A stretch of 64,000 nucleotides of DNA from the NCBI GenBank assembly GCA_964418425.1, contig CAYQLT010000005.1:1-64000 (forward strand), written 5' to 3'. Origin of the DNA: CAYQLT01 sp964418425 (GTDB taxonomy: Bacteria; Bacillota; Limnochordia; Limnochordales; Geochordaceae). A program made the position numbers and the translations under genes. This document shows positions 44,650 to 52,640 of this stretch, piece by piece. The stretch's first letter is position 1. Each line of letters starts with the position of its first letter. The notes beneath the pieces are model-generated. The model was not told the DNA's origin. It saw only the letters and a program-made list of their open reading frames with translations, and ran no database searches.

Positions 44650-46055
44650 CCGAGGCCGGGCTGCAGAGCCGGGCTGGGAGCGCGGAGGGGCTCACGAGGC
44701 ACGTCGTAACGCGGGTCGGCGATGCCTCCGCGGGTTTACGTCCTGGGGTTCGTTACTTCGAGCCGGCCCTGGAGACGGCGGAGCGTGAGGTCATTCGCTC
44801 ACACCAGTGGCAGCGCCTGGCGGGCCTTTTGCGGGAACTTTGGAGCGCCAACCCCTTCTACCGCCGCAAGTGGCTTGCCGCCGGGCTGCGGGGCGCGCAG
44901 GACATTCGCGACTGGGACGACTTCTTCCGGCTGCCCCTGACCACCAAACAGGAGCTGGTGGACGACCAGCGGGCCCACCCGCCCTACGGAACCAACCTCA
45001 CGTACCCTCCGGAGGCTTACGTGAGGCTTCACCAGACCTCGGGAACCACCGGGCTGCCGCTGCGCTGGCTGGACACGGCGCACAGCTGGGACTGGTGGGC
45101 GCGGCTTTGGAGCTACGTCTACACAGGAGCCGGGGTCGGGGCCGGCGATCGGGTCTTTTTGGCTTTTTCGTTTGGGCCGTTCATCGGTTTTTGGGCGGCC
45201 TTCGCCGCTGCCCGGCGGCTGGGCCTTTTGGCCGTAGCGGCCGGGGGGATGGAATCTCTGGCCCGCCTGCAGGCCATCCAAAAGCTCCAGCCGACGGTGC
45301 TGGTCTGCACGCCCTCCTACGCGCTTCACCTGGCCGAGGTGGCGGCACAGGCGGGGATCGACCTGGCCTCGAGCTCGGTGCGGGTCAGCATCCACGCCGG
45401 TGAGCCGGGTGCCGCGATCGAGGCGACGCGGCGGCGCATCGAGCAGGCGTGGGGGGCGAAGGCGTACGACCACACGGGCGCCACGGAGGTGGGCGCCACG
45501 GGGTTCGGGTGCGTGGCCCAGCAGGGCACGCATCTGATCGAAACCGAGTTCGTGTTTGAGGTGATCGACCCGGCCACCGGGCATCCGGCCGCCGAAGGGG
45601 AAACGGGCGAACTGGTGGTGACGAACCTGGGCAGGCCCGGCATGCCGGTGGTGCGGTACCGGACCGGTGACCTGGTGCGCCTGAACCTTCAGCCGTGCGA
45701 GTGCGGCCGCACCCTGGCCCGGATGATGGGCGGCATCATCGGGCGCGCGGACGACATGATCACGGTTCGGGGGGTCAACGTCTTTCCCAGCGCCATTGAA
45801 AACGTGGTGCGGGACTTTCGCGAGATCGTGGAGTTCCAAATCGAGACCTACCGCCGGGGAGCCATGGATGAGGTTCGCATCAAGATCGAGCTTGCGCCGG
45901 ACCTGCCCCAGGCGGAGCAAGAGCAGGTGGCAAGGCGCCTGGCGGCCGACCTTCGAACGCGGCTTTCGCTGCGGGTGGAAGTGGTGTGCGTGCCTGCGGG
46001 CGCGCTCCCCCGGTATGCTATGAAGGCCCGGCGTCTGGTTCGGACCCCGGCGTAG
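44646..46055 (+). CDS. paaK: Phenylacetate-CoA ligase family protein PaaK
   Basis: A 469-residue ligase that forms an aryl-CoA from acid, ATP and CoA. It has the T-S-G-T-T-G-L-P-L loop near residue 132, D-H-T-G-A-T-E-V-G near residue 280, V-R-Y-R-T-G-D-L, a C-E-C-G-R motif and the C-terminal G-R-A-D-D-M-I-T-V-R-G-V-N-V-F-P-S-A-I-E signature of PaaK. The N-terminus has about 30 extra residues. The start is GTG 44646 inside the stop of the preceding paralogue, with a GGGAGGGG site. Substrate is phenylacetate by family. Its position directly upstream of benzoyl-CoA reductase also allows benzoate or a hydroxybenzoate. Confidence 0.88.
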   Translation: MTEAGLQSRAGSAEGLTRHVVTRVGDASAGLRPGVRYFEPALETAEREVIRSHQWQRLAGLLRELWSANPFYRRKWLAAGLRGAQDIRDWDDFFRLPLTTKQELVDDQRAHPPYGTNLTYPPEAYVRLHQTSGTTGLPLRWLDTAHSWDWWARLWSYVYTGAGVGAGDRVFLAFSFGPFIGFWAAFAAARRLGLLAVAAGGMESLARLQAIQKLQPTVLVCTPSYALHLAEVAAQAGIDLASSSVRVSIHAGEPGAAIEATRRRIEQAWGAKAYDHTGATEVGATGFGCVAQQGTHLIETEFVFEVIDPATGHPAAEGETGELVVTNLGRPGMPVVRYRTGDLVRLNLQPCECGRTLARMMGGIIGRADDMITVRGVNVFPSAIENVVRDFREIVEFQIETYRRGAMDEVRIKIELAPDLPQAEQEQVARRLAADLRTRLSLRVEVVCVPAGALPRYAMKARRLVRTPA

Positions 46056-46107
46056 CGTGGGGGAGATTGCACTGTTCACATCGTGATAACAGCGGTTCTC
46101 CGCGCCC

Positions 46108-46136
46108 TTGACATTGACCATCCGGTCAGTTAGAAT
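46108..46136 (+). promoter_or_regulatory. bzd operon promoter with TetR-type operator
   Basis: -35 TTGACA (46108-46113), 17-base spacer, -10 TAGAAT (46131-46136): a near-perfect sigma-A promoter. The spacer is the operator-like element ATTGACCATCCGGTCAGT (46113-46130). Its reverse complement, ACTGACCGGATGGTCAAT, differs at only three positions from the paa operator at 20963-20980. Confidence 0.75.
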
Positions 46137-46188
46137 CGAGCCAAACCCGGTTACGGCGCCTTTTGAGGCCCAGCAGCGGGGTGGTGGC

Positions 46189-47346
46189 ATGGGCGGGGGC
46201 GACCTGGAGGCCATCCTGGAGAGTTGCCGCACGCTGGTGGAAGACGACAGCTTCCCGGCCGTGCGCCGGTGGTTGGAGGGCCGGGCCGGCGGAAAGGTGC
46301 TGGGCCACTTCCAGGTGTACTTTCCCGAGGAGATCGCCCATGCGGCCGGCATGCTTCCCGTCAAGATCATGGGCGGCAGCCTGCAAATCCAGCAGGCGGA
46401 TGCCCGCATCGCCGCCTTTGTCTGCTCCATCCTGCGAAGCTCGTTGGAGCTGGCGCTCAAGGGCCGGCTGGACTTCCTGTCCATGTTTGTAACCCAGCCC
46501 ATCTGCGACGCGGCCCGCAACGCCTGCGGGGTGTGGAGTCGTAACTTCCCCGGCCTGGATTGCCAGATCCTGTACCTGCCCCACAACGCCGCCTCGTCGT
46601 ACGCGCCTGTTTACCTGCGGGATGAGTACGAGCGGCTCGCACGGCACATCGAGCGGGTCGCACAGGCGCCCGTCACGGAGGCGGCGCTTCGAGCCAGCAT
46701 CGAGCTTTACAACGAAAACCGCCGCCTGCTGCGGGAGCTTTACCGGGTCAAGCGGGAGACGCCGTGGCTTTTGTCGGCGGTGGAGGCTTACGTCTTGACG
46801 AAGGCGGCCGGGGTGATGCCCAGGGAACAGCACAACGACCTGCTGCGCCGGGTGCTGCAGGCCCTGCCGCAGCGGCAGGCCCGGCGCCAGGACAAGATCC
46901 GGGTCGTCTTCGTGGGAGGGTACTGCGAGCAACCCCCTCTGGACATGCTGGCCGTCATCCAGGATGCGTGCTACATCGTGGACGACGACCTGCTCATCGG
47001 CTTGCGCTGGCTCACCGACGACGTCCCTGTGGACGGCGACCCGCTGGGTGCCCTGGCCCGGGCCTATTTCGAGCGCTCCAGCTTCAGCCCGGTGCAGCAC
47101 GATCCCCGCAAACCCAAAGACCGCATGCTGCTGCGGGCCATCCGGGAGGCCCGGGCGGATGCGGCCATCATCGCCGCGCCCAAGATGTGCGAGCCGGGGC
47201 TGGAAGAGCAGGTCAACTACGTCCGGGCTCTGGAGAACGCCGGCATCCCCTACCTGGTCCTCGAGTTTGAGGAACGGATGACGGCGCTGGAACAGATGCG
47301 CATGGAGGTGGAGACGTTCGCCGAATCCATCCTCTTTGCCGATTAG
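46189..47346 (+). CDS. bzdN: Benzoyl-CoA reductase subunit BzdN/BcrC-like
   Basis: A 385-residue member of the 2-hydroxyglutaryl-CoA dehydratase/benzoyl-CoA reductase catalytic family. It contains the family's conserved cysteines in V-T-Q-P-I-C-D-A-A-R, V-G-G-Y-C-E-Q-P-P and P-K-M-C-E-P-G, which hold the active-site [4Fe-4S] cluster, and the H-A-A-G-M-L-P-V-K segment near residue 50. With BzdO it forms the site where two electrons are added to the ring of benzoyl-CoA. Size matches BcrC/BzdN. The start is ATG 46189 after GGGGTGGTGG. It is the first gene of the operon driven from 46108. Confidence 0.85.
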   Translation: MGGGDLEAILESCRTLVEDDSFPAVRRWLEGRAGGKVLGHFQVYFPEEIAHAAGMLPVKIMGGSLQIQQADARIAAFVCSILRSSLELALKGRLDFLSMFVTQPICDAARNACGVWSRNFPGLDCQILYLPHNAASSYAPVYLRDEYERLARHIERVAQAPVTEAALRASIELYNENRRLLRELYRVKRETPWLLSAVEAYVLTKAAGVMPREQHNDLLRRVLQALPQRQARRQDKIRVVFVGGYCEQPPLDMLAVIQDACYIVDDDLLIGLRWLTDDVPVDGDPLGALARAYFERSSFSPVQHDPRKPKDRMLLRAIREARADAAIIAAPKMCEPGLEEQVNYVRALENAGIPYLVLEFEERMTALEQMRMEVETFAESILFAD

Positions 47347-47417
47347 ACCCGGCTCTGGCGACTACCGGCCTGACTCGCCGATGGCACCGAAGGACCCGAT
47401 GGCACCGTAGAACGGGG

Positions 47418-48716
47418 GTGGGGAAGTTGGCCGGCGCGGCGGTTGAGGCAGCGGCCTCCATCCGGTCCGAGAACCGGCGGTTGATGGAGAAGTGGTGGGC
47501 GGAGCTGGCCGAGGCCCGGGAAACGGGCCGTCCGGTGGCGTACGTCTTCGTCATGGGTTCACTGGCGGAGGTCCTGCGGGTTTTCGACTTCACCATCAGC
47601 GTGCCCGAGGTGTACGCGCTGCAGACCGCGGTGCGGGGCCGCTCCATGGAGTACATCGGCGCCGCGGAGGACTACGGGTACTCCCCGGATATCTGCGGGT
47701 ACGTCAAGACCGACGTGGGGCTGCAGTTGAAAGACGGCGAGCACCCTTACGGCAGGGTGCCCAGGCCGAGCCTGGTCATCGCACCCAACACTTGCAACAC
47801 CTACATCAAATGGGCCGAGATATGGGAACAGCTTTACGGGTGCCCCGTGTTCGTTCTGGACCTGCCCAGCTGGCGGGGGACGGGCTTTCGCTTCGACCGG
47901 GACGATGAGACGTTCGAGCGGGACCGCCGCTACGTGGAGGCCCAGATCCGGGAGCTCATCGAGCTGTGCGAGCGGATCACGGGGCGGCCGTTCGACGTGG
48001 ACCGGCTGCGGGAGGCGATGGCCGAGGTCAACCGCATGGCCGAACTGTACCAGGAGGTCCTGGCCCTCAACCGCAACCGTCCTGCGCCCTTCAATGCGGT
48101 GCGGGAGGGGGTCATCTTCCAGGGCATCTCCAATCTGTACCGGGGACATCCCGAGGGGACGCGGTTTTTCGAAATCGCTCTCGAAGAGATCCGGGAACGG
48201 GTGAAGCGGTCGGTGGGGACCCTGGCTGAAGAGAAATACCGGCTGCTTTTGGCAGGTACCGCCTGTTATAGCCACCTGCGCCGGTTCGTGGAACTGTTCG
48301 AGCAGTGGGGAGGCGTTTTCGTCCACAGCACCTACATGGTCTTTGCCGGCGGCGGCTTTGAACAGGGCGTGGCGTACGACTTGAGCCGGCCCATCCAGAG
48401 CCTGGCCGAGCAGCTGCTTTACTCGTCGAGGATGAGCTTCAGCACCGCCATCTTCGCCCCCGAGCAGTGGCTGGCCGAGACGGTGGAAAAGTGGGCCATC
48501 GACGGGATCTGCTTTCACGGCGTGAAATCCTGCCGCACCACCTCGACGGGGCTGCCGGATGTTCGAGAGTGGCTCCGGACCCACCGCGACGTGCCCGGGC
48601 TGTTCATCCAGTCCGACCTGGTGGACCCCCGGCTGTGGGCCGACGCGCAGATGAAAAACCGCATCGATGCCTTCTTCGAATCCCTGGCCAGCCGCAAGCT
48701 GGCCGAGCGGAGGTGA
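47418..48716 (+). CDS. bzdO: Benzoyl-CoA reductase subunit BzdO/BcrB-like
   Basis: A 432-residue partner of the preceding subunit, with conserved D-I-C-G-Y-V-K, A-P-N-T-C-N-T-Y-I-K-W, L-Y-G-C-P-V-F and F-H-G-V-K-S-C-R-T-T-S cysteine regions for the second catalytic cluster. Length agrees with BcrB/BzdO. The start is uncertain: GTG 47418, or TTG 47427 with a better-placed G-rich site. Its stop is followed by the first ATPase within seven bases. In 2-hydroxyacyl-CoA dehydratases the equivalent subunits exist too; the two different ATPases downstream point to benzoyl-CoA reductase. Confidence 0.85.
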   Translation: MGKLAGAAVEAAASIRSENRRLMEKWWAELAEARETGRPVAYVFVMGSLAEVLRVFDFTISVPEVYALQTAVRGRSMEYIGAAEDYGYSPDICGYVKTDVGLQLKDGEHPYGRVPRPSLVIAPNTCNTYIKWAEIWEQLYGCPVFVLDLPSWRGTGFRFDRDDETFERDRRYVEAQIRELIELCERITGRPFDVDRLREAMAEVNRMAELYQEVLALNRNRPAPFNAVREGVIFQGISNLYRGHPEGTRFFEIALEEIRERVKRSVGTLAEEKYRLLLAGTACYSHLRRFVELFEQWGGVFVHSTYMVFAGGGFEQGVAYDLSRPIQSLAEQLLYSSRMSFSTAIFAPEQWLAETVEKWAIDGICFHGVKSCRTTSTGLPDVREWLRTHRDVPGLFIQSDLVDPRLWADAQMKNRIDAFFESLASRKLAERR

Positions 48717-48723
48717 CCGGGGC

Positions 48724-49536
48724 GTGCTGGTCGCAGGGGTGGATGTGGGTTCCACCCAAACCAAGGCGGTGGTGATGGATGACGGGGGCCGGATCCTGGG
48801 GCGGGCCCTGACGGACACGGGCGCCCGTCTCAACGAGGCGGCCGCCACTGCCTTCCGGATGGCCCTGGAGCAGGCCGGGGTGGCGGAGGGTGACGTGGCC
48901 TTTGTGGTGGGCACCGGTTACGGGAGGTTTCGGGTGGAGTTCGGCCAGGCGCAGGTCAGCGAGATCTCCTGCCACGCCCGGGGGGCGGCCCATCTGTTCC
49001 CCGGCACCCGCAGCGTCCTCGACGTGGGCGGCCAGGACACCAAGGCCATCCGGGTGGGCCCCGGCGGCGAGGTGCTGGACTTTTGCATGAACGACAAGTG
49101 CTCGGCCGGCACCGGGCGGTTTTTGGGGGCCGCTTCGGTGGCGCTGGAGATCTCCCTGGGGGAGCTGGGGCCGCTGGCGCTGACGGCCAAAAACCCGGTG
49201 ACCATCAGCACCACCTGCACGGTCTTCGCGGAGTCGGAGATCCTCAGCTGGCTGGCCCGGGGCCGCAAGATCGAGGACATCCTGATGGGCGTCCACATCT
49301 CCATCGCCTCGCGCAGCCTCTCTTTGTTGCGGCGGGTCGGCATCGAGCCGGAGCTGACCTTTACGGGCGGGGTCTCCCGCAACGTGGCGGTGGTGAAGCT
49401 CCTTGAGGAGATGACGGGGCTTCGCATCAACGTGAGCGAGGAGTCGCACTTTTGCGGGGCCATCGGAGCGGCGCTCATGGCCCGGGACCGGGTGCGGGCG
49501 GGCGCTTTCGTGGGGGCGGGAGGTGGCGCGGGGTGA
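48724..49536 (+). CDS. bzdP: Benzoyl-CoA reductase ATPase subunit (BzdP/BcrA position)
   Basis: A 270-residue ATPase of the HgdC/BcrAD (ASKHA) family. It has G-V-D-V-G-S-T-Q-T-K at the N-terminus, D-V-G-G-Q-D-T-K-A-I and T-G-G-V-S-R-N for nucleotide binding. The two cysteines of N-D-K-C-S-A-G-T-G and T-C-T-V-F-A-E-S-E should bridge a [4Fe-4S] cluster across the ATPase dimer. It uses ATP to lower the electron potential delivered to the catalytic half. Its short length, like its partner's, favours the Azoarcus bzd type over Thauera, whose BcrA is much larger. The start is GTG 48724 after GGAGG. The P/Q assignment rests on gene order. Confidence 0.83.
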   Translation: MLVAGVDVGSTQTKAVVMDDGGRILGRALTDTGARLNEAAATAFRMALEQAGVAEGDVAFVVGTGYGRFRVEFGQAQVSEISCHARGAAHLFPGTRSVLDVGGQDTKAIRVGPGGEVLDFCMNDKCSAGTGRFLGAASVALEISLGELGPLALTAKNPVTISTTCTVFAESEILSWLARGRKIEDILMGVHISIASRSLSLLRRVGIEPELTFTGGVSRNVAVVKLLEEMTGLRINVSEESHFCGAIGAALMARDRVRAGAFVGAGGGAG

Positions 49537-50414
49537 GCCTGACGGCCGGCATCGATGTGGGTTCGACGTACACGAAGGTGGTGATTGCCGGCGAAGACGG
49601 TCGGGTGGTGGGGCGCGTCGCTTTGCGAAGCGGGTTCAACTTCGCCAGGGCGGCCGAGAAGGGGCTGCAGCAGGCCCTGGAGGTGTCCGGGAAGTCTCGG
49701 GATGAGATCGAGTACGTCGCCGCCACGGGGTACGGCCGCTACATGGTGCCGTTCCGGGACCTGGCGGTCACCGAGCTGACGTCCCACGCCCGGGCCATCC
49801 ACCGGCTGTTCCCCCAGGTGCGGACCGTGCTGGACGTGGGCGGGCAGGGCGTGAAGGCCATCCGGATCGACGGCCGAGGCCGGGTGCGCGCCTTTCGGCT
49901 CAACGACAAGTGTGCGGCGGGTAGCGGCGCATTCCTGGAGAAGACCATGCACTACCTGGGGTTTGAGGTGGACGCGCTGGCGACGCTGCCGGATGCGGCG
50001 CAGGACCCGGCCCCCATCTCCAGCGTGTGCGCGGTCTTCGCCGAGTCGGAGGTGATCAACCACCTTACGGCCGGGCGCAGTCCCGAGGACGTCTGCGCGG
50101 GCGCGGTGCTGGCCCTGGCCGCAAGGGCGGCGCAGCTGGTGAAGCGGGTGAAGCCGGAGCCCGAGTTTGCCCTCAGCGGAGGGTTGACCCGGATCGGATT
50201 GATGCGGCGGGCGTTGGAGCGGGAGCTGGGGCAGACGTTCCTCGTGCCCCCCGACGACCTGGGGACGTACGCGGGGGCGTTGGGGGCGGCGCTTTTGGCC
50301 CACGAGCGGCTGCGCAAGCTGGCAGGGGTGACGGCGCCCTCGGTCAACGGGCGGGAAGCGTCGGCTCCCGAGGCGAGCGAGACGGTGGGGAGGGTTCCCG
50401 TTGGAGCGTCATGA
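49533..50414 (+). CDS. bzdQ: Benzoyl-CoA reductase ATPase subunit (BzdQ/BcrD position)
   Basis: A 293-residue second ATPase, clearly different from the first, with G-I-D-V-G-S-T-Y-T-K, N-D-K-C-A-A-G-S-G and V-C-A-V-F-A-E-S-E (cluster cysteines) and L-S-G-G-L-T-R-I. Two distinct ATPases are the hallmark of class I benzoyl-CoA reductase; hydroxyacyl-CoA dehydratases use one as a homodimer. It starts with GTG in a GTGA overlap (49533-49536) and ends 14 bases inside the next gene. The C-terminal 25 residues are a divergent Ser/Ala/Glu-rich tail. Confidence 0.83.
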   Translation: MSLTAGIDVGSTYTKVVIAGEDGRVVGRVALRSGFNFARAAEKGLQQALEVSGKSRDEIEYVAATGYGRYMVPFRDLAVTELTSHARAIHRLFPQVRTVLDVGGQGVKAIRIDGRGRVRAFRLNDKCAAGSGAFLEKTMHYLGFEVDALATLPDAAQDPAPISSVCAVFAESEVINHLTAGRSPEDVCAGAVLALAARAAQLVKRVKPEPEFALSGGLTRIGLMRRALERELGQTFLVPPDDLGTYAGALGAALLAHERLRKLAGVTAPSVNGREASAPEASETVGRVPVGAS

Positions 50415-51372
50415 GGCCGATCCGCTTCGGCCCCGTCCACCTGAAAGCTTCGGGTTTGAGGAGATCCTCTACGAGAAGAAGGACTGGGTGGCCCGGGTCA
50501 CCATCAACCGGCCCCACGCTTACAATGCCTACACCACCCGCACCTTGATGGAGATGCTGGAGGCCTTCCGGGATGCCGCATTCGACGACAGCGTGGCGGT
50601 TTTGGTGCTGACCGGGGCAGGGGACAAGGCGTTTTGCACCGGGGGCGACGTGAAGGAGTACGCGGCCCGCTATACCCGTCGCCCCCGGGATTACTGGAAG
50701 TACATGACGCTGTTCGTGGAATGCCACGACATGCTGCGCAACCTGGGCAAGCCCACCATCGCCCGGCTCAACGGCATCGTGGCGGGCGGCGGCAACGAGT
50801 TCAACATGGCCTGCGACCTGGCGGTGGCCGCCGACGACATCACCATCCGGCAGGTGGGCACCCGGGTGGGCAGCGTGGCGGCGGGCGGAGCGACTCAGTG
50901 GCTGCCCATCATCATCGGCGACCGGCGAGCCCGGGAGATGCTGTTGCTCAGCGAGCCCATCTCCGCCCGGACGGCCCTGGAGTGGGGACTGGTCAACCGG
51001 GTGGTTCCCAGGGAGCAGCTGGACGCTGCGGTGGACGAGCTGTGCCAGAAGCTCATCGACAAGTTCCCCGAATGCCTGCGCTACACCCGCCAGCAGGTCA
51101 ACTTCTGGAAGGATCTGAGCTGGCACCTGACCGTCGGCCACGCCAGGGACTGGCTGGCGCTGCACTTCTCGGACCTGGAGCCCTGGGAGGGGATGCGGGC
51201 GTTCGTGGAGAAGCGGCCGGCCGATTACCGGCGCATCCGAAGCCTGGCCCGGGACGGAGGGGCTTCCGAGTTCATCTGGGGGGCTCCCGAAAAGGAGTGC
51301 GCCTCGTGCGGCGCCCAGGGCCTTCCGTCGGGGATGAGCTACTGCGGATACTGCGGTCAGCGGCTCGGATAG
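50401..51372 (+). CDS. BadI/Oah-like crotonase with C-terminal zinc ribbon
   Basis: A 323-residue crotonase-family enzyme. The core has I-N-R-P-H-A-Y-N-A-Y, A-F-C-T-G-G-D-V-K near residue 83, L-N-G-I-V-A-G-G-G-N-E-F and V-G-S-V-A-A-G-G-A-T-Q-W. The pattern resembles 2-ketocyclohexanecarboxyl-CoA hydrolase (BadI) and 6-oxocyclohexene-carbonyl-CoA hydrolase (Oah/BamA) more than standard enoyl-CoA hydratase. After residue about 295 a short ribbon C-A-S-C-G ... Y-C-G-Y-C-G is appended. By context it hydrates or hydrolytically opens the ring after benzoyl-CoA reduction. The start is ATG 50401 and overlaps bzdQ by 14 bases. Exact reaction is uncertain. Confidence 0.75.
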   Translation: MERHEADPLRPRPPESFGFEEILYEKKDWVARVTINRPHAYNAYTTRTLMEMLEAFRDAAFDDSVAVLVLTGAGDKAFCTGGDVKEYAARYTRRPRDYWKYMTLFVECHDMLRNLGKPTIARLNGIVAGGGNEFNMACDLAVAADDITIRQVGTRVGSVAAGGATQWLPIIIGDRRAREMLLLSEPISARTALEWGLVNRVVPREQLDAAVDELCQKLIDKFPECLRYTRQQVNFWKDLSWHLTVGHARDWLALHFSDLEPWEGMRAFVEKRPADYRRIRSLARDGGASEFIWGAPEKECASCGAQGLPSGMSYCGYCGQRLG

Positions 51373-51382
51373 GGGGCGCCGG

Positions 51383-51829
51383 ATGGGCTGTGCGTTTGTG
51401 ACCCCGCAGGAGGCGGTGGCCCGGTGGGTGCCGCGGGGCGGCTGCGTGGCGGTGGGGGGAATGCACTCNNNNNNNNNNNNNNNNNNNNNNNNNNNNNNNN
51501 NNNNNNNNNNNNNNNNNNNNNNNNNNNNNNNNNNNNNNNNNNNNNNNNNNNNNNNNNNNNNNNNNNNNGCCCGCAGCCCGGGCACCACGCTGCCGGGGTT
51601 TTTGGTGGCCGCGGTGGTGGTGGCGCCGGGTGGGTGCCACCCCACGGCAGCACCCGGGTACTACCTGCGTGACGAAGAAGAGCTGCGGGCGTACGTGGAT
51701 GCGGCCCGCCAGCCGGAGGGGTTCGAGGCGTACCTGGAGCGCACCGTCCGCACGGTGGACGAGAGCGGATACCTGGCCCGGGCCCGAGCCCGGCTGGGGC
51801 TTTTGTCGGGCGGAGGGGAGTCCCCATGA
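51383..51829 (+). CDS. CoA-transferase-like subunit A, internal part missing (gap)
   Basis: Only the two ends are visible: residues M-G-C-A-F-V-T-P-Q-E-A-V and G-G-C-V-A-V-G-G-M-H before the N run. After it come F-L-V-A-A-V-V-V-A-P-G-G-C-H-P-T and a C-terminus like glutaconate CoA-transferase/IpdA alpha subunits (Y-Y-L-R-D-E-E-E-L, R-T-V-D-E-S-G-Y-L-A-R). The shown frame of 148 codons includes 100 N of arbitrary length; a normal subunit has about 280-300 residues, so some 400 bases are probably absent. Its stop overlaps the start of subunit B. Function is transfer of CoA or, if IpdAB-like, hydrolytic ring opening. Confidence 0.65.
   Translation: MGCAFVTPQEAVARWVPRGGCVAVGGMHXXXXXXXXXXXXXXXXXXXXXXXXXXXXXXXXXXARSPGTTLPGFLVAAVVVAPGGCHPTAAPGYYLRDEEELRAYVDAARQPEGFEAYLERTVRTVDESGYLARARARLGLLSGGGESP
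51469..51568. other. Run of 100 N with real missing sequence
   Basis: Unlike the other two gaps, the bases on either side do not repeat. The flanking protein ends belong to one gene whose middle is absent, so the true gap is probably several hundred bases. Confidence 0.75.
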
Positions 51830-52584
51830 ACGCAAGCCCCCTGGAGCTGATGGCGGTGGTGATGGCCCGCCATCTCCGGGATGGGGAGGTGGTGGTCATG
51901 GGGGCGGTGCCCCTCTTGCCCCTGGCCGCCTGCCGGCTGGCCAAGGCCCGCCACGCCCCGGGGCTTTGGTTCATCGTGGGGGGCAGCGGGACCGTCAACC
52001 CCGAGCCGGACGGGCTGCCGGCTTCTTCGTGTGACCCGCGCCTTTCGCCGGCGCCCTGCACGCTGCCCTTGCCCGACGTGGTGCTGCTGGAAGGTCGGGG
52101 GGACGTGCTGGACGTATTCTGTGCCGGGGGGCTGCAGATCGATCCGTACGGCAACTGCAACCTGGTGGGGGTGGGGGATCGGGCTCGACCCCGCCTGCGC
52201 GGCCCGGGGTCCGTGGGCCTGCCGTTCCTGCCCGTGGTCAGGCGGTCCATCCTGTACACCCTCTCCCACAGCCCCCGCACCTTTGTGGAGCGCCTGGATT
52301 TTGTGAGCGGGGCGGGGCACCCGGCCCGTGACGACCAGCGGCGCCCCTATCGCCGGGAGGGGCCGTCGTTGGTGGTGACCCCCATGGCCACGCTGGACTT
52401 TGCGCCGGAAAGCGGGCGCATGCGCCTGGCCAGCGTACACCCCGGAGTGCGGGTGGAGGACGTGGTGGCGGCGACGGGCTTTGAGCTGGTGGTGCCGGCG
52501 TCGGTGCCGCAGACGCCGCCGCCCACCGAGGAGGAGCTGGCCCAGCTGCGGCGCCTGGATCCGCAGGGGGCGTTGCGGCGCTGA
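51826..52584 (+). CDS. CoA-transferase-like subunit B (IpdB-like)
   Basis: A 252-residue class I CoA-transferase-fold beta subunit. At the place where true transferases have a catalytic Glu in an E-x-G-type motif after a hydrophobic strand, this protein reads L-W-F-I-V-G-G-S-G (residue about 48), apparently without Glu. G-N-C-N-L-V-G-V-G-D, G-P-G-S-V-G-L-P and V-E-R-L-D-F-V-S-G-A-G-H resemble the IpdB branch, in which the pair hydrolyses a carbon-carbon bond in a cyclic CoA thioester instead of moving CoA. The start is ATG 51826, overlapping subunit A by four bases. A ring-opening role in the Bzd pathway is an attractive but unproven reading. Confidence 0.7.
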   Translation: MNASPLELMAVVMARHLRDGEVVVMGAVPLLPLAACRLAKARHAPGLWFIVGGSGTVNPEPDGLPASSCDPRLSPAPCTLPLPDVVLLEGRGDVLDVFCAGGLQIDPYGNCNLVGVGDRARPRLRGPGSVGLPFLPVVRRSILYTLSHSPRTFVERLDFVSGAGHPARDDQRRPYRREGPSLVVTPMATLDFAPESGRMRLASVHPGVRVEDVVAATGFELVVPASVPQTPPPTEEELAQLRRLDPQGALRR

Positions 52585-52640
52585 TGCGCCCGCACGGGGA
52601 TGGGCGGGGGTCACCCCGAGGCGGTTGGGGAGGTGGCAGC

